Below are positions 52,951 to 62,234 of a stretch of DNA of 64,000 nucleotides, in pieces. The notes beneath the pieces are model-generated. The model was not told the origin of the DNA. It searched no databases and saw only the letters and a program-made list of their open reading frames with translations. A program made the position numbers and the translations under genes. Within the stretch, counting starts at the first letter, position 1; each line of letters opens with the position of its first letter. Source of the DNA: UMGS1370 sp046957575 (GTDB lineage Bacteria > Bacillota > Clostridia > Lachnospirales > Lachnospiraceae); assembly GCA_046957575.1 (NCBI GenBank), contig JBKUOG010000007.1, positions 60,672 through 124,671 on the forward strand, given 5' to 3'.

Positions 52951-53700
52951 CTACCACCATTTAATCAAATCTGTCACCTCATTGCGCAGCTTTACAAAGT
53001 CAGGACTGGCAATGTCCCTTGGGCGGGGAAGTTCATTGTCAATGGCGCATTTAATGCTGGTAGGCTTATTGGTTAAGACCAGAATCCGCTCCCCCATATA
53101 GACTGCTTCTTCAATGTTGTGGGTAATAAAGAGAACCGTCGTTTTCGTCCGCTGCCACAGACTGATCAGCTCGTCTTCCAGATGATAGCGAAGCTGAATA
53201 TCCAGCTGTCCATAAGGCTCGTCCATCAAAAGAAGATCCGGCTGGGTTGCAAAAGCCCTGGCAATCACCACTCTCTGAAGCATACTTGCAGACAGCTGAT
53301 CCGGATAGTATCTGCGGTATTTAGTCAATCCTACAATATCCAGATACTCATCTACCAGTTTTTTCGCTTTTTCCTTTTCCACGCCCTTGATATCCAGACC
53401 AAATCCTACATTTTCTTCTACTGTCAGCCAGGGCATGGTGGAATACTCCTGAAAAATATAGGCAATATTGTGTTTCTTTAAATCTACCGGCTCTCCGTCC
53501 AGCAAAATCTCTCCTGCAGTGGGCTGATACAGCTTTGTCAAACTGTTTAAAAATGTGGTTTTCCCGCATCCGGTAGGGCCGACAATACATAAAAATTCTC
53601 CAGAACGCACGTCAAAGGAAATATCATTTAAAACCAAAAGGTCTCCAAATTTCTTGGTCAGATTTTTCACCTGTACCTTTGGCATTTTGTTGTCCTGCAT
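52951..53700 (-). CDS. Taurine/sulfonate-type ABC transporter ATPase 1, with degenerate signature
   Basis: A 249-residue ATPase of the SsuB/TauB type. Walker A GPTGCGKTT, Walker B LLLMDEPYGQLD and H-loop FITHN are intact, but the signature reads LSASMLQRV instead of LSGGQ. Its partner ATPase (53718-54512) has a good signature but no H-loop His. Together they would form one canonical and one degenerate ATP site. It lies between the second ATPase and the first sulfatase gene. Confidence 0.92.
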   Translation of the reverse strand: MQDNKMPKVQVKNLTKKFGDLLVLNDISFDVRSGEFLCIVGPTGCGKTTFLNSLTKLYQPTAGEILLDGEPVDLKKHNIAYIFQEYSTMPWLTVEENVGFGLDIKGVEKEKAKKLVDEYLDIVGLTKYRRYYPDQLSASMLQRVVIARAFATQPDLLLMDEPYGQLDIQLRYHLEDELISLWQRTKTTVLFITHNIEEAVYMGERILVLTNKPTSIKCAIDNELPRPRDIASPDFVKLRNEVTDLIKWW

Positions 53701-53717
53701 GGTGTTTTTCTCCTTTC

Positions 53718-54512
53718 TTACAGCGTCAGATCCATATTATCCGTAATCAACTGGCGCAGGCGCAAAAATTCAGGGTCCACATAATCGCGGGGATGAGGCA
53801 TATTGATTGTGTACTCCTCCTTAATGTGAGTAGGGCAATTGGTCAGCAAAATAATGCGATCTGCCAGAAACAGTGCTTCTTCTATATTGTTGGTTACAAA
53901 TACAACAGTCCGTTTTTCTTTCTGCCAAATCCGCTGCAGTTCTTCTTCCATCATATAGCGGGTCTGAGCGTCCAGGTGGCCGAAGGGTTCGTCCATCAAC
54001 ATAATATCCGGCTGATTGGCATACGCTCTGGCAATTCCCACACGCTGACGCATACCTCCGGAAAGCTGGCTGGGATAACTTTTCTCAAAACCCGTCAGCC
54101 CTACTAACTCCAGATATTTCTTGATTCTGGCTTTCCTCTCCTCTGCCGGAAGATGACGCACTTTTGGCCCAAATCCTACATTTTCTTCTACTGTCATCCA
54201 GGGAAACAGGGATGTTTTCTGGTAAACCACTCCCCGGCCGGGGTCCGGTCCGGCTACCTTCTTTCCTCTTGTATATACTTCACCTTCTGTCGGCATGTCC
54301 AGTCCTGCCAAAATGTTTAGCAGTGTTGTCTTTCCGCACTGTCCTGCCCCGAACAATACCAGAAATTCATTTTCGTGAACTTCAAAATCCATTCCTCTGA
54401 GAACTTCATTGCGGCCGCTTCCATCATAGCTTTCAAAACTGCGTCCCACATTCCGGCATTCCAGAACCGCTGCTTTCGTCTTTACATTCCCTTCTGCTCG
54501 TTCCATGCACAC
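53718..54512 (-). CDS. Taurine/sulfonate-type ABC transporter ATPase 2, lacking the H-loop His
   Basis: A 264-residue ATPase. Walker A GAGQCGKTT, signature LSGGMRQRVGIARA and Walker B IMLMDEPFGHLD are good, but the H-loop reads VTNN rather than THD/THN. The start is a GTG at 54512 (5 bases after AAAGGAG) or the ATG two codons later; the first overlaps the permease gene by 31 bases. It probably pairs with ATPase 1 as a heterodimer. Confidence 0.92.
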   Translation of the reverse strand: MCMERAEGNVKTKAAVLECRNVGRSFESYDGSGRNEVLRGMDFEVHENEFLVLFGAGQCGKTTLLNILAGLDMPTEGEVYTRGKKVAGPDPGRGVVYQKTSLFPWMTVEENVGFGPKVRHLPAEERKARIKKYLELVGLTGFEKSYPSQLSGGMRQRVGIARAYANQPDIMLMDEPFGHLDAQTRYMMEEELQRIWQKEKRTVVFVTNNIEEALFLADRIILLTNCPTHIKEEYTINMPHPRDYVDPEFLRLRQLITDNMDLTL

Positions 54513-55285
54513 AGTCTCCTTTCTAATGCACTGGTCAGGTTTGCCAGGATAAATCCCACAATGCCAATGGCCACAATTCCGACCATGATCTGTACTGTAT
54601 TTCCTGTATTCATCCCCCGCACAATCATCCAGCCTACGCCCTCATTGGACTGAATCATCTCTGCGCCTACTACTGCACTCCAGCCGGCAGTTACTGCAAT
54701 CTGAAGTCCTGCAAAAATATAGGGCACTGAAGAAGGCAGTACGATCTCAAAGAATACCTGGCGCTCATTAGCGCCCAGCATACGGGCCGCCCCGATTAAT
54801 TCCGGATCCACGTTTTTGGCTCCATCATAGGTATTGACGGTAATAAAGCAAAAACATCCTAAAAAGATAATGAAAAACTTTCCAGTATCCCCTAGTCCAA
54901 ACCAGAGAATAGACAGCGGAATCCATGCCAGAGGGGGAATGGGACGGATGAATTCAAAAATCGGCTTTAAAATCGCTTCTAACAGCCTGGAATATCCCAT
55001 GCCCACTCCCAGGGCGATTCCGGCGATCGTTGCAAAGAAAAATGCGACCGCCACCCGGTAAAGGCTGACGCCTACATGGGCCAGCATAGTACGCTTTCCA
55101 ATTGGTTCCACAAAGCTTCTGCAAAACGCTGCAAGGACCTGACTGGCCGGCGGCAGGAACATGGATGCGCCGGTAAATCTGGCTGCCAGTTCCCAGACGA
55201 TAAGCAGGGATATCAGAGAAATAATGGTGTATATGACTATCAGTTGTTTATTTGAAAAACGGCTGTTTGCTGTAGAATCAATCAT
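54482..55285 (-). CDS. Taurine/sulfonate-type ABC transporter permease 2
   Basis: A 267-residue SsuC/TauC-type permease with about six spans and the EAA-like loop GAARMLGANERQVFFEIVLP. A second permease gene precedes it and overlaps it by 8 bases. ATG follows AAGGAGGGGAAGACAGC. Two distinct permeases and two distinct ATPases imply a fully heteromeric importer. Confidence 0.92.
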   Translation of the reverse strand: MIDSTANSRFSNKQLIVIYTIISLISLLIVWELAARFTGASMFLPPASQVLAAFCRSFVEPIGKRTMLAHVGVSLYRVAVAFFFATIAGIALGVGMGYSRLLEAILKPIFEFIRPIPPLAWIPLSILWFGLGDTGKFFIIFLGCFCFITVNTYDGAKNVDPELIGAARMLGANERQVFFEIVLPSSVPYIFAGLQIAVTAGWSAVVGAEMIQSNEGVGWMIVRGMNTGNTVQIMVGIVAIGIVGFILANLTSALERRLCAWNEQKGM

Positions 55286-56072
55286 GCTGTCTTCCCCTCC
55301 TTACAAATCGTTTCTGCAGTCTTTCCAGAACAGTGTTTAAAAGCAGTCCTACAAATCCAATAGTCAGCATACCCACAATAATCACATCTGGGCGGCCAAG
55401 CATACGCGCCATCTGAATCATGTATCCCAATCCGCTGGTTGCCGCTAACATCTCTGCCGCTACCAGGGCAACCCAGGCAGAACCCAAAGCCAGGCGAAGT
55501 CCGGTAAAAATCATAGGAAGGGCAGTTGGAATTGCCACTTTAAATAAAAGCTGCCGGTTGGTGGCTCCAAAGGTCTTTCCGACCCACAGATGAACCTGGC
55601 TGGTACGGCGGATTCCCGTATAAGAGTTGACAGTGGCGCTGATAAACGCTGCAAAGAAAATGATTCCCACCTTAGAGGCATAGCCAATGCCAAGCCACAA
55701 AATCATTAACGGAATCCACGCAAGAGCCGGCACCGGTCGAATAATGTCAAACAATGGTTTTGCAAACAATTCAAAGCGGCGGCTCCACGCCATGCCGACT
55801 CCCAGGGGAACGCCGATCAAAACACCCACTGCATAACCTCCTAAAGCAATTTTCAGGCTGGACCAGATATTTTCAAACAGAGAAGATCCATCCGGAACCG
55901 TACCTCCAGTCAGCTTGTACCAGAGAGTATCTAAGATTTTTGCAGGGCTTGGCAGCATAACCGGGCTTACCAGATGAAACACATCTGTCACCATCTGCCA
56001 GATAAAAAGCACAAACAAAAACGAGCATACCGAAATCAAGTGATACTTATGTTTTTGAACAAACTCCTTCAT
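55278..56072 (-). CDS. Taurine/sulfonate-type ABC transporter permease 1
   Basis: A 264-residue SsuC/TauC-type permease. EAA-like loop GKTFGATNRQLLFKVAIP and conserved PVPALAWIPLMILWLGIGYA; about six spans. It is homologous to, but clearly different from, the next permease (PIPPLAWIPLSILWFGLGD there). The gene follows the binding-protein gene by 44 bases. Confidence 0.92.
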   Translation of the reverse strand: MKEFVQKHKYHLISVCSFLFVLFIWQMVTDVFHLVSPVMLPSPAKILDTLWYKLTGGTVPDGSSLFENIWSSLKIALGGYAVGVLIGVPLGVGMAWSRRFELFAKPLFDIIRPVPALAWIPLMILWLGIGYASKVGIIFFAAFISATVNSYTGIRRTSQVHLWVGKTFGATNRQLLFKVAIPTALPMIFTGLRLALGSAWVALVAAEMLAATSGLGYMIQMARMLGRPDVIIVGMLTIGFVGLLLNTVLERLQKRFVRRGRQHD

Positions 56073-56116
56073 TCCCTTTTCACACCTTTCCTCATGTTAT
56101 GCCACTATGGAACCGA

Positions 56117-57181
56117 CTACTGATATGCCTTTACAAAATCGGTAATCACATTGGTGTTGAATTTTTCAGTTGCACTGGCCTCCAGTTGTCCCTGCTCTAC
56201 ATAAAATTCTCCCAGTTCTTTTGCAAAGTTTCCAAGTTGGCGGCCTTTCCACTCATCCTTTGTAAGCCAGTTTACACGTGCCAGGTCTGCCACACAGTTC
56301 TCGCGGCTGGTTTCCATACCTGCATCCTGTAAAAACTCTACCAACAGATCCGCTGCCATATCCGGATCCTTTTCCAGAGCTTCACATGCCTCTAAGGTGC
56401 AGTCTATATAGCTCTGAATCAGTTCAGACTTGCTGTCTAAGGATTTCCGGTTGCCTACTACCATATCTACATAGCGGGTTCCCATATCTGCCAGGTTTGC
56501 AACCTGTACCATCCCGTCATTTTCCGCATCAAAGAAGGTTGGAACGTTTAAGGAAGCCGCGTCTCCCTGTCCGGCCTGTAATGCCTGATAAGCCTGGACT
56601 GTGTCCATATTTACAATATTGACATCTGTAGGCTCCATTCCCAGTTTTTCCAGCCATTTTAAAACCGTAAAATGCTGTGCCGTTCCTACCGGAGTTAAAA
56701 TGGTAATTCCGGCAACCGATTCCGGACTTCCCAAAACCGTTGGAAAAGATGGATTATATCCTGTATCCTTTGCTACCGGACAATCCGGAGAAACAAATAC
56801 TCCCTGTCCGTCTGTAGACTCCAGAACCTCTCCAATAATCAACTCATCATAGTTTGCCATTCCGGTAACTGCTGCCGCCCCCATGTGTCCTACATCCCAC
56901 AAATCTGCTGCCAGCGCCTCATTCATGGGTGCGCCAGTATCAAACATGGTGACTTCCATCTTAAATCCTGCTTTTTCATCCAACCCGTTCTTCTGGATGT
57001 AGTAGGTCGGAAGACTGGTAATTGTCGGCATCGCAGCCACCCTGAGAACCGGCAGGTCCCCGTTTTCTCCTGCAGCATTTAAAGCAGTGTCTGTACTCCC
57101 CCCAGAATTTCCTCCACATCCTGCAAGTGATACCATTGCAGCAGATGCCAGTAACAGCGTCATTCCTTTTTTTACCTTCAT
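56117..57181 (-). CDS. Taurine/nitrate-type ABC substrate-binding lipoprotein
   Basis: A 354-residue lipoprotein starting at the ATG at 57181 behind AAGGAGGAACGTGATT. Lipobox SLAG with Cys22, then a NMT1/TauA-type two-lobed fold (LPTYYIQKNGLDEKAG). First gene of the nine-gene operon, so it should capture the sulfated (or sulfonated) substrate. The two sulfatases downstream argue for a sulfate ester rather than a sulfonate such as taurine. Confidence 0.9.
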   Translation of the reverse strand: MKVKKGMTLLLASAAMVSLAGCGGNSGGSTDTALNAAGENGDLPVLRVAAMPTITSLPTYYIQKNGLDEKAGFKMEVTMFDTGAPMNEALAADLWDVGHMGAAAVTGMANYDELIIGEVLESTDGQGVFVSPDCPVAKDTGYNPSFPTVLGSPESVAGITILTPVGTAQHFTVLKWLEKLGMEPTDVNIVNMDTVQAYQALQAGQGDAASLNVPTFFDAENDGMVQVANLADMGTRYVDMVVGNRKSLDSKSELIQSYIDCTLEACEALEKDPDMAADLLVEFLQDAGMETSRENCVADLARVNWLTKDEWKGRQLGNFAKELGEFYVEQGQLEASATEKFNTNVITDFVKAYQ

Positions 57182-57235
57182 AATCACGTTCCTCCTTAAA
57201 ATTGTGCAGTTCCCTGCTTTTTTGTTCTTATAATG

Positions 57236-57244
57236 ATTATACCA
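57236..57244 (-). promoter_or_regulatory. Extended -10 promoter of the sulfate-ester operon
   Basis: TGGTATAAT on the minus strand, 55 bases before the binding-protein start; no good -35. Upstream, 57260-57445 is very AT-rich without recognisable sites. Confidence 0.5.
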
Positions 57245-57450
57245 ACCGAGCATTTTCCTGTGTTTTTGTTCTTTTTACTTTTCTTTACCACCCCTGTCCC
57301 AATTTTTTCTATTTTTACATTTCATTTGTTTTTTCGACATTTCACATCCTATTTTTATTGCAATTTCACAAATCTAAAAATATTTTTTCGTCATATTACC
57401 TGTTTTCATTTCCGAATTATCTAAATTTTACCCAAAACATACTAATAACA

Positions 57451-57508
57451 AAAAACCGTTACGGAATGAACAGGCTCCATGTCCTGCTTTCATTCCATAA
57501 CGGTTTTT
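57451..57508 (-). terminator. Terminator after the group-B-like hydrogenase gene
   Basis: Long, nearly perfect arms (57451-57474 with 57483-57508, AAAAACCGTTACGGAATGAA side) give a strong hairpin ending in T on either strand. Between it and the gene lies a direct repeat TTAGTGTTAATCA (57508-57534). Confidence 0.85.
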
Positions 57509-57545
57509 AGTGTTAATCATTTAGTGTTAATCAGAATCTATCTTT

Positions 57546-58997
57546 TTAATCTCTATGCATAGAGAACCGATCCATTGGATAATTCTTCAAATTTTCCAGT
57601 ACCTTTCTGTCATCCGCCGCTGCGATCAGCGCATCTCTGTCCTTCTTTGCCTCATTTTCCGCCTTGTGTCTGCTGGGGCCTCCTACACAACCGCCCACAC
57701 AGGCCATTCCTTCAATAAAGTCTTCCGGCAGTTTTCCTAATTTGAGAAGAAGGAGGGCCTTCTTGCATTCTGCGCCGCCGCTGCAGGCCGCAACCTTTGG
57801 CTGGATATCCTCTCCCATTTCTTTAAAGCACTGAAGCACTGCAGAAGTTACGCCGCCGCCGTTTCCAAAACGCTTTCCAAATACCGAACTTTCCTGATAA
57901 TGATTCTCTTCCGGCTCTAATGTAATGTCTTTTGCCCGAAGCATAGCCCGAAGTTCGCCAAATGTCATAGCATAATCTGCGTTGTCCTTAATATTTAAGT
58001 CCAGAGTCTCGCTCTTCTTGGCAATACATGGACCGATAAATACCGTAATCACGCCAGGACGCACTGTCTTTAAATAGCGGGAAACAGCACACATCGGAGA
58101 AACGGTAGTAGACATATTTTCCAGCAATTCTGGGAAATGCTGTTTAATCATATTTACAAAAGCCGGACAGCAGGAAGTCGTCATTTTCTTGCCTTCCTTA
58201 TAAGCCTCTGCCCACTCTTCTGCCTCATAAGCAGCGGTCATGTCTCCGCCTAATCCAACTTCTACCATGTCTGCAAAGCCAGCCTTCTTTAAAGCGGTCT
58301 TTAAACTTGCCATAGTAATATCTTTTCCAAACTGTCCCTCTGTAGCCGGAGCTACCATAGCCACTACTTCTTTTCCTGCCTTAATCAGGTTAATTACATC
58401 CACCAGAAAGGTCTTTGAACCGATAGCGCCAAAGGGACAGCTATGGATACAGGCGCCGCACTGAATGCACTTTTCTTCATCAATCTGACAGATGCCATAC
58501 TCATCATAAGTAATGGCATCCACCGGACATACCTTCTTACAGGGTCTTTCCAGATGAGCAATGGCGTTATAAGGACATGCCTGTGCACATTTACTGCACT
58601 CCTTACATTTGGTGGGATCAATGTGCGCTCTGTGCTGCCCCATAGTAATCGCACCGAAATGGCAGGAGTTCTGGCAAGCTTTTCCCATACATTTCCGGCA
58701 GTTATCCGTTACAATATAAGATGCAATCGGACACTCTTCACAAGCTGCATTAATAACCTGCACTACATTTTTAGACTCATGTCCAATTGGGCATTGTCCC
58801 TCTGCCAGACGTACTCTTTGTTTGATAATCTCTCTCTCTTTATAAATACAGCAGCGGTACTGCGCCTGAGGACCAGGAATCATCTCATAGGGAATCTCAT
58901 CCCGCTCTTCCTCCAGAGTTCCTGCCCAGGCCTTTTTTGCCACCTCATACAGAACCTCATGCTTCAAACGTAAAATTGTTGCGTCATTGGTAATCAT
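57546..58997 (-). CDS. [FeFe] hydrogenase, group-B-like, with multiple 4Fe-4S clusters
   Basis: A 483-residue protein. The N-terminal ~95 residues hold a Cys-rich region (CEECPIASYI, CRKCMGKACQNSC), followed by two or three ferredoxin-type sites (CKECSKCAQACP, CIQCGACIHSCP) and an H-cluster domain with loop 1 TTSCCPAF, loop 2 IGPCIAKK and loop 3 GMACVGGCVGG. All active-site cysteines, including the relay Cys, are present, so it may be catalytic. TSCCPAF-type loops place it near group B, whose physiological role is not settled. Last gene of the sensory hydrogenase operon. Confidence 0.88.
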   Translation of the reverse strand: MITNDATILRLKHEVLYEVAKKAWAGTLEEERDEIPYEMIPGPQAQYRCCIYKEREIIKQRVRLAEGQCPIGHESKNVVQVINAACEECPIASYIVTDNCRKCMGKACQNSCHFGAITMGQHRAHIDPTKCKECSKCAQACPYNAIAHLERPCKKVCPVDAITYDEYGICQIDEEKCIQCGACIHSCPFGAIGSKTFLVDVINLIKAGKEVVAMVAPATEGQFGKDITMASLKTALKKAGFADMVEVGLGGDMTAAYEAEEWAEAYKEGKKMTTSCCPAFVNMIKQHFPELLENMSTTVSPMCAVSRYLKTVRPGVITVFIGPCIAKKSETLDLNIKDNADYAMTFGELRAMLRAKDITLEPEENHYQESSVFGKRFGNGGGVTSAVLQCFKEMGEDIQPKVAACSGGAECKKALLLLKLGKLPEDFIEGMACVGGCVGGPSRHKAENEAKKDRDALIAAADDRKVLENLKNYPMDRFSMHRD

Positions 58998-59018
58998 AAT
59001 TATCCTCCTGTCAGGCTG

Positions 59019-60197
59019 TTAATAATAAGTAACCGTAACCTTTTTTCCCATCTCTTCAATCGCATGCTTTAACTGGTCTACCAGATTCTGCCGGATTCCC
59101 AAATCAAAGGGCAGATTGGGGTTCTGATAGGCACTGTTAATCGCTTTCCCCACAAACATCTGCACTTGTGTACAATCCTCTATCAGCATTTTGGCAGCCA
59201 TGGACGCCCCGTTCTTCTTATCCAGTTCCCCAAAAAACTCTTCATTGATTGTCTCATTTTTTACATACCGCCGGATTAAATGGAGAACTCTGTTTAATGT
59301 CAAAACTCCTTCTGTCACCAGATCCACACCCTCAATATATGCAATCGGCGGGATATCCGGGTCCACATATTCCATTGATACATCCAGAGGTTTATCTAAC
59401 ACTCTGGCCACAATGGTCGAACTGGTGCCTCCGCTGACAATCTTTTTTGCTGTATCATCAGACATGAAATCCCTTACCATCCGCTCATCATCTGCCGGAT
59501 TGCTGGCCGGCCCTGTCATCAGATGCACCGGCTTGCTGTCAATAATCCGCATTACAGCAACAGTCGTATCATCGCCTGGACGAAACTGATAAAGTTCATC
59601 ACAGGCATGGCACAGCGCTCCCGCCAGACGGGCTGCGGAAATCGTGCGGTAATACTCTTTTAACGCATACTTTGCAATGTCTTCCCACAGCCATCCAAAA
59701 TTCAGAAGTTCCCCTACTCCTGCATGAATGGTGCCATCACTCATCAAAATTAGAGCATCGCCCTTTTTAACTTTGAAACGAAATTCATTAATCTTTTTTC
59801 CTTCTACTTCCCGAATCTTTCTGGGAATTTCCTGCAAAATTCCATCCCGGATAAAAATGCAGCCTGGATTGTCAAACTCCACCAGGTACGCGTCCCCATT
59901 GTGGAAGACCTGCAGAATGCTGAACGTGGAATAGGCCACCTGACGTACCTGACATACCGGCAGCGTCTGGACAATGGTGTCCACACACTCTTCCAACGTA
60001 GCCCCGTTTAAAAACATGGTGCCCAGAATTTTAGAAGTCAGAGTTGCCAAAATATTAGCCTTGACCCCGCTTCCCATACCGTCTGCCAGAATCATGATGT
60101 TGGAGTCCTCTGTCTCCAGCATTTCCACCTTATCGCCGCACAAAATCTCTGTAAATTTGTTCAGGCTTTTATAAGCAACATCTACGGTAATCCCCAT
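59019..60197 (-). CDS. SpoIIE-type PP2C serine phosphatase
   Basis: A 392-residue phosphatase. The PP2C domain occupies about residues 1-220, with metal-binding motifs DGMGSGVKANILA, LMSDGTIHAG and GDDTTVAVMR; the C-terminal ~170 residues are a helical domain I do not recognise. It is soluble, unlike SpoIIE itself. Its start overlaps the stop of the PAS-hydrogenase gene by one base. PP2C proteins next to sensory hydrogenases are known from group C loci and presumably transmit the redox signal. Confidence 0.9.
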   Translation of the reverse strand: MGITVDVAYKSLNKFTEILCGDKVEMLETEDSNIMILADGMGSGVKANILATLTSKILGTMFLNGATLEECVDTIVQTLPVCQVRQVAYSTFSILQVFHNGDAYLVEFDNPGCIFIRDGILQEIPRKIREVEGKKINEFRFKVKKGDALILMSDGTIHAGVGELLNFGWLWEDIAKYALKEYYRTISAARLAGALCHACDELYQFRPGDDTTVAVMRIIDSKPVHLMTGPASNPADDERMVRDFMSDDTAKKIVSGGTSSTIVARVLDKPLDVSMEYVDPDIPPIAYIEGVDLVTEGVLTLNRVLHLIRRYVKNETINEEFFGELDKKNGASMAAKMLIEDCTQVQMFVGKAINSAYQNPNLPFDLGIRQNLVDQLKHAIEEMGKKVTVTYY

Positions 60198-61930
60198 TAT
60201 CTGACCTCGCTTTCACTGCCATCCTCCAGAAGAGATCTGCACAATTTCGTCAGTGTTGTCTTGGTCTCTGCTGTAGTTTCACCAAGCAGCCCTGCAATCT
60301 CCTGCGCTACCATCATCTGTTTGTGAATGACCTTCTGAGCCAGATCAATGGTATCCAGTTTCTTGCCATACTCTTCTTTGGCCTGCTCCTCCTGCTTTGT
60401 GATGTCAATAAATGTAGCTAAAACCGCATCTTCTTTTTCTATGTAAACGATATTCTGAAGAGTTGCCAGATTGTACTGGGAATACGTCACTTTCTTGCCA
60501 TGGATGTTCTGTTTTGTATCGAAAACCCACTGGAAATCAGACGGATCAAGATACTCAAACAGATAAGTATGAAGCATTTCCTCTCTGGGTGTTCCTAAAT
60601 ACTGTTCTACAATATTGGAACACTCTAATACCTTCATTTCTCTGTCCACAATCAGGACAATATTGGGCGAGGTTTCCATAACCAGATTTGATAACGACTC
60701 CGCCTTGCTGTGCATATATGGAATACACATGGTAAGTTCTGCCTTTTTCTGAAAAACCGCAATAGCCTTATCCCGGCATGTAGGATATCCGCAGGCGCTG
60801 CAGTTTAATTCATCCTCCGGCTTATTTTTGCCAATCATTCTTAATATCTGCTGGATTTGCTCCTCTGTCGGCATCGGATCCTCTGGAGATTTATCTTCAA
60901 AGACTTTTCCAAAAGAGATTCCCTCTGCCATCTCCTCCATCTTCGACTCATCCGGCGCTTCCTTTGGAATCGTTTCTTCCATTTTTAACTTTACTTTAAA
61001 TCTTGAAATACTCTTATCATGGACGGTCGGTCCTTTAATACAGCCGCCAGCACACATATTCATCTCAATAAAGCATCCGGAAATCTCGCCCCTGACCATA
61101 CTCTCGCACAATTCTATACAGTTGGCTGTCCCATGGACATAAAACTTTTTATAAGAATCCTCTTTTTTCTCTGTCGCAAGTACCGAATTCATAACTCCGC
61201 TGGTAACCGGATACAGTCGGTTCACTTTTGGGTCCAATTTCTCAAACGGGATGTCATCACAATCCGATATAGTGATCTCCTCTTCCTCCAGCCATTTCTC
61301 AATATCATTAAAATTGAGCACTGCATTAATATAATCAGGATGCCTGGGATCGGCTGCTTCCTTTTTCTTTGCAATACATGGACCGATAAATACAATTTTA
61401 GCATCCGGTCCATATTCTTTCCGAAGAATCATCCCATGAGCCACCATAGGTGAAACTACCGGAGCCATGTAAGGCACCAGACTGGGATAATAAATCTCAA
61501 TCAAATCATTGATGCTGGGACAGCAGGTCGTAATAATATTCTCCATCTTTCCATCTTTCAGAAGACGGTTATACTCTTCTGTCACAAATGCAGCGCCCTC
61601 TGAAGTCTCCCTGACATCTGCAAATCCCAATTTTCTTAAAGCTCCATTGACCTGGCCCAGAGAATTATATTTTAAAAGTCCCATATAAGACGGCGCAATG
61701 GATGCCACTACCGTCTCCCCCCTGCCAATCATGTATCGGACCTTATCCAAATCGCTGACCAGCGTTTTTGCAGACTGGGGACAAACCAAAAGACAGTGCC
61801 CGCACAGCACGCACTTTTCCGGAATAATCTCTGCCCGCTCATTTTTGATCATAATTGCTTTTACATCACAGTAGCGGACGCACTTATAACAATGTTTGCA
61901 TTTAGCCCCCTTAAAGTCAATTATGTTCAT
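60197..61930 (-). CDS. Sensory [FeFe] hydrogenase with PAS domain (HydS, group C type)
   Basis: A 577-residue protein: two 4Fe-4S clusters (CKHCYKCVRYCD, CVLCGHCLLVCP), an H-cluster domain with loop 1 TTCCPSIND, loop 2 IGPCIAKKK and loop 3 NMCAGGCIKGP, a 4Fe-4S motif CSACGYPTCRDKA near ~380, a PAS domain (~420-525, VLIVDREMKVLECSNIVEQY-like) and a helical end. The order matches group C sensory hydrogenases. It should sense H2 or redox state and signal to the phosphatase encoded next. Confidence 0.9.
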   Translation of the reverse strand: MNIIDFKGAKCKHCYKCVRYCDVKAIMIKNERAEIIPEKCVLCGHCLLVCPQSAKTLVSDLDKVRYMIGRGETVVASIAPSYMGLLKYNSLGQVNGALRKLGFADVRETSEGAAFVTEEYNRLLKDGKMENIITTCCPSINDLIEIYYPSLVPYMAPVVSPMVAHGMILRKEYGPDAKIVFIGPCIAKKKEAADPRHPDYINAVLNFNDIEKWLEEEEITISDCDDIPFEKLDPKVNRLYPVTSGVMNSVLATEKKEDSYKKFYVHGTANCIELCESMVRGEISGCFIEMNMCAGGCIKGPTVHDKSISRFKVKLKMEETIPKEAPDESKMEEMAEGISFGKVFEDKSPEDPMPTEEQIQQILRMIGKNKPEDELNCSACGYPTCRDKAIAVFQKKAELTMCIPYMHSKAESLSNLVMETSPNIVLIVDREMKVLECSNIVEQYLGTPREEMLHTYLFEYLDPSDFQWVFDTKQNIHGKKVTYSQYNLATLQNIVYIEKEDAVLATFIDITKQEEQAKEEYGKKLDTIDLAQKVIHKQMMVAQEIAGLLGETTAETKTTLTKLCRSLLEDGSESEVR

Positions 61931-61933
61931 CCG

Positions 61934-62173
61934 CTACAGCCTCCCCAAAATTTCCTTTTCAAAAAAGGCTTCCACTGTTTCAGGCTGTACAGAAAACAGT
62001 GTTTTGTCCACTGTTACGCAGACTCCGTTCACACAGTTTCCGCTGCAGAATGCTCCGTTTAGGTCCACCTTTCCGGTCAGTCCATTCTGTGCCACGAGAC
62101 TTTGAAGTTTCTGAATAATCTCTCTGGATCCTTTTAAATGACATGCACTCCCAATACAAATCGTTACCTTCAT
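61934..62173 (-). CDS. Small 2Fe-2S thioredoxin-like ferredoxin
   Basis: A 79-residue protein with ligands in CIGSACHLKGS and AFCSGNCVNGVC, equal to the C-terminal domain of NuoE/HydC. First gene of the sensory hydrogenase operon, 3 bases before the PAS hydrogenase, ATG after CAGGAGGAAATGCG. It probably delivers electrons to the hydrogenase-like proteins. Confidence 0.88.
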   Translation of the reverse strand: MKVTICIGSACHLKGSREIIQKLQSLVAQNGLTGKVDLNGAFCSGNCVNGVCVTVDKTLFSVQPETVEAFFEKEILGRL

Positions 62174-62234
62174 CGCATTTCCTCCTGTTTAATTGTAAAC
62201 ATGGCCATAGGCAGAATCTGCCCGATTTTTTTCT

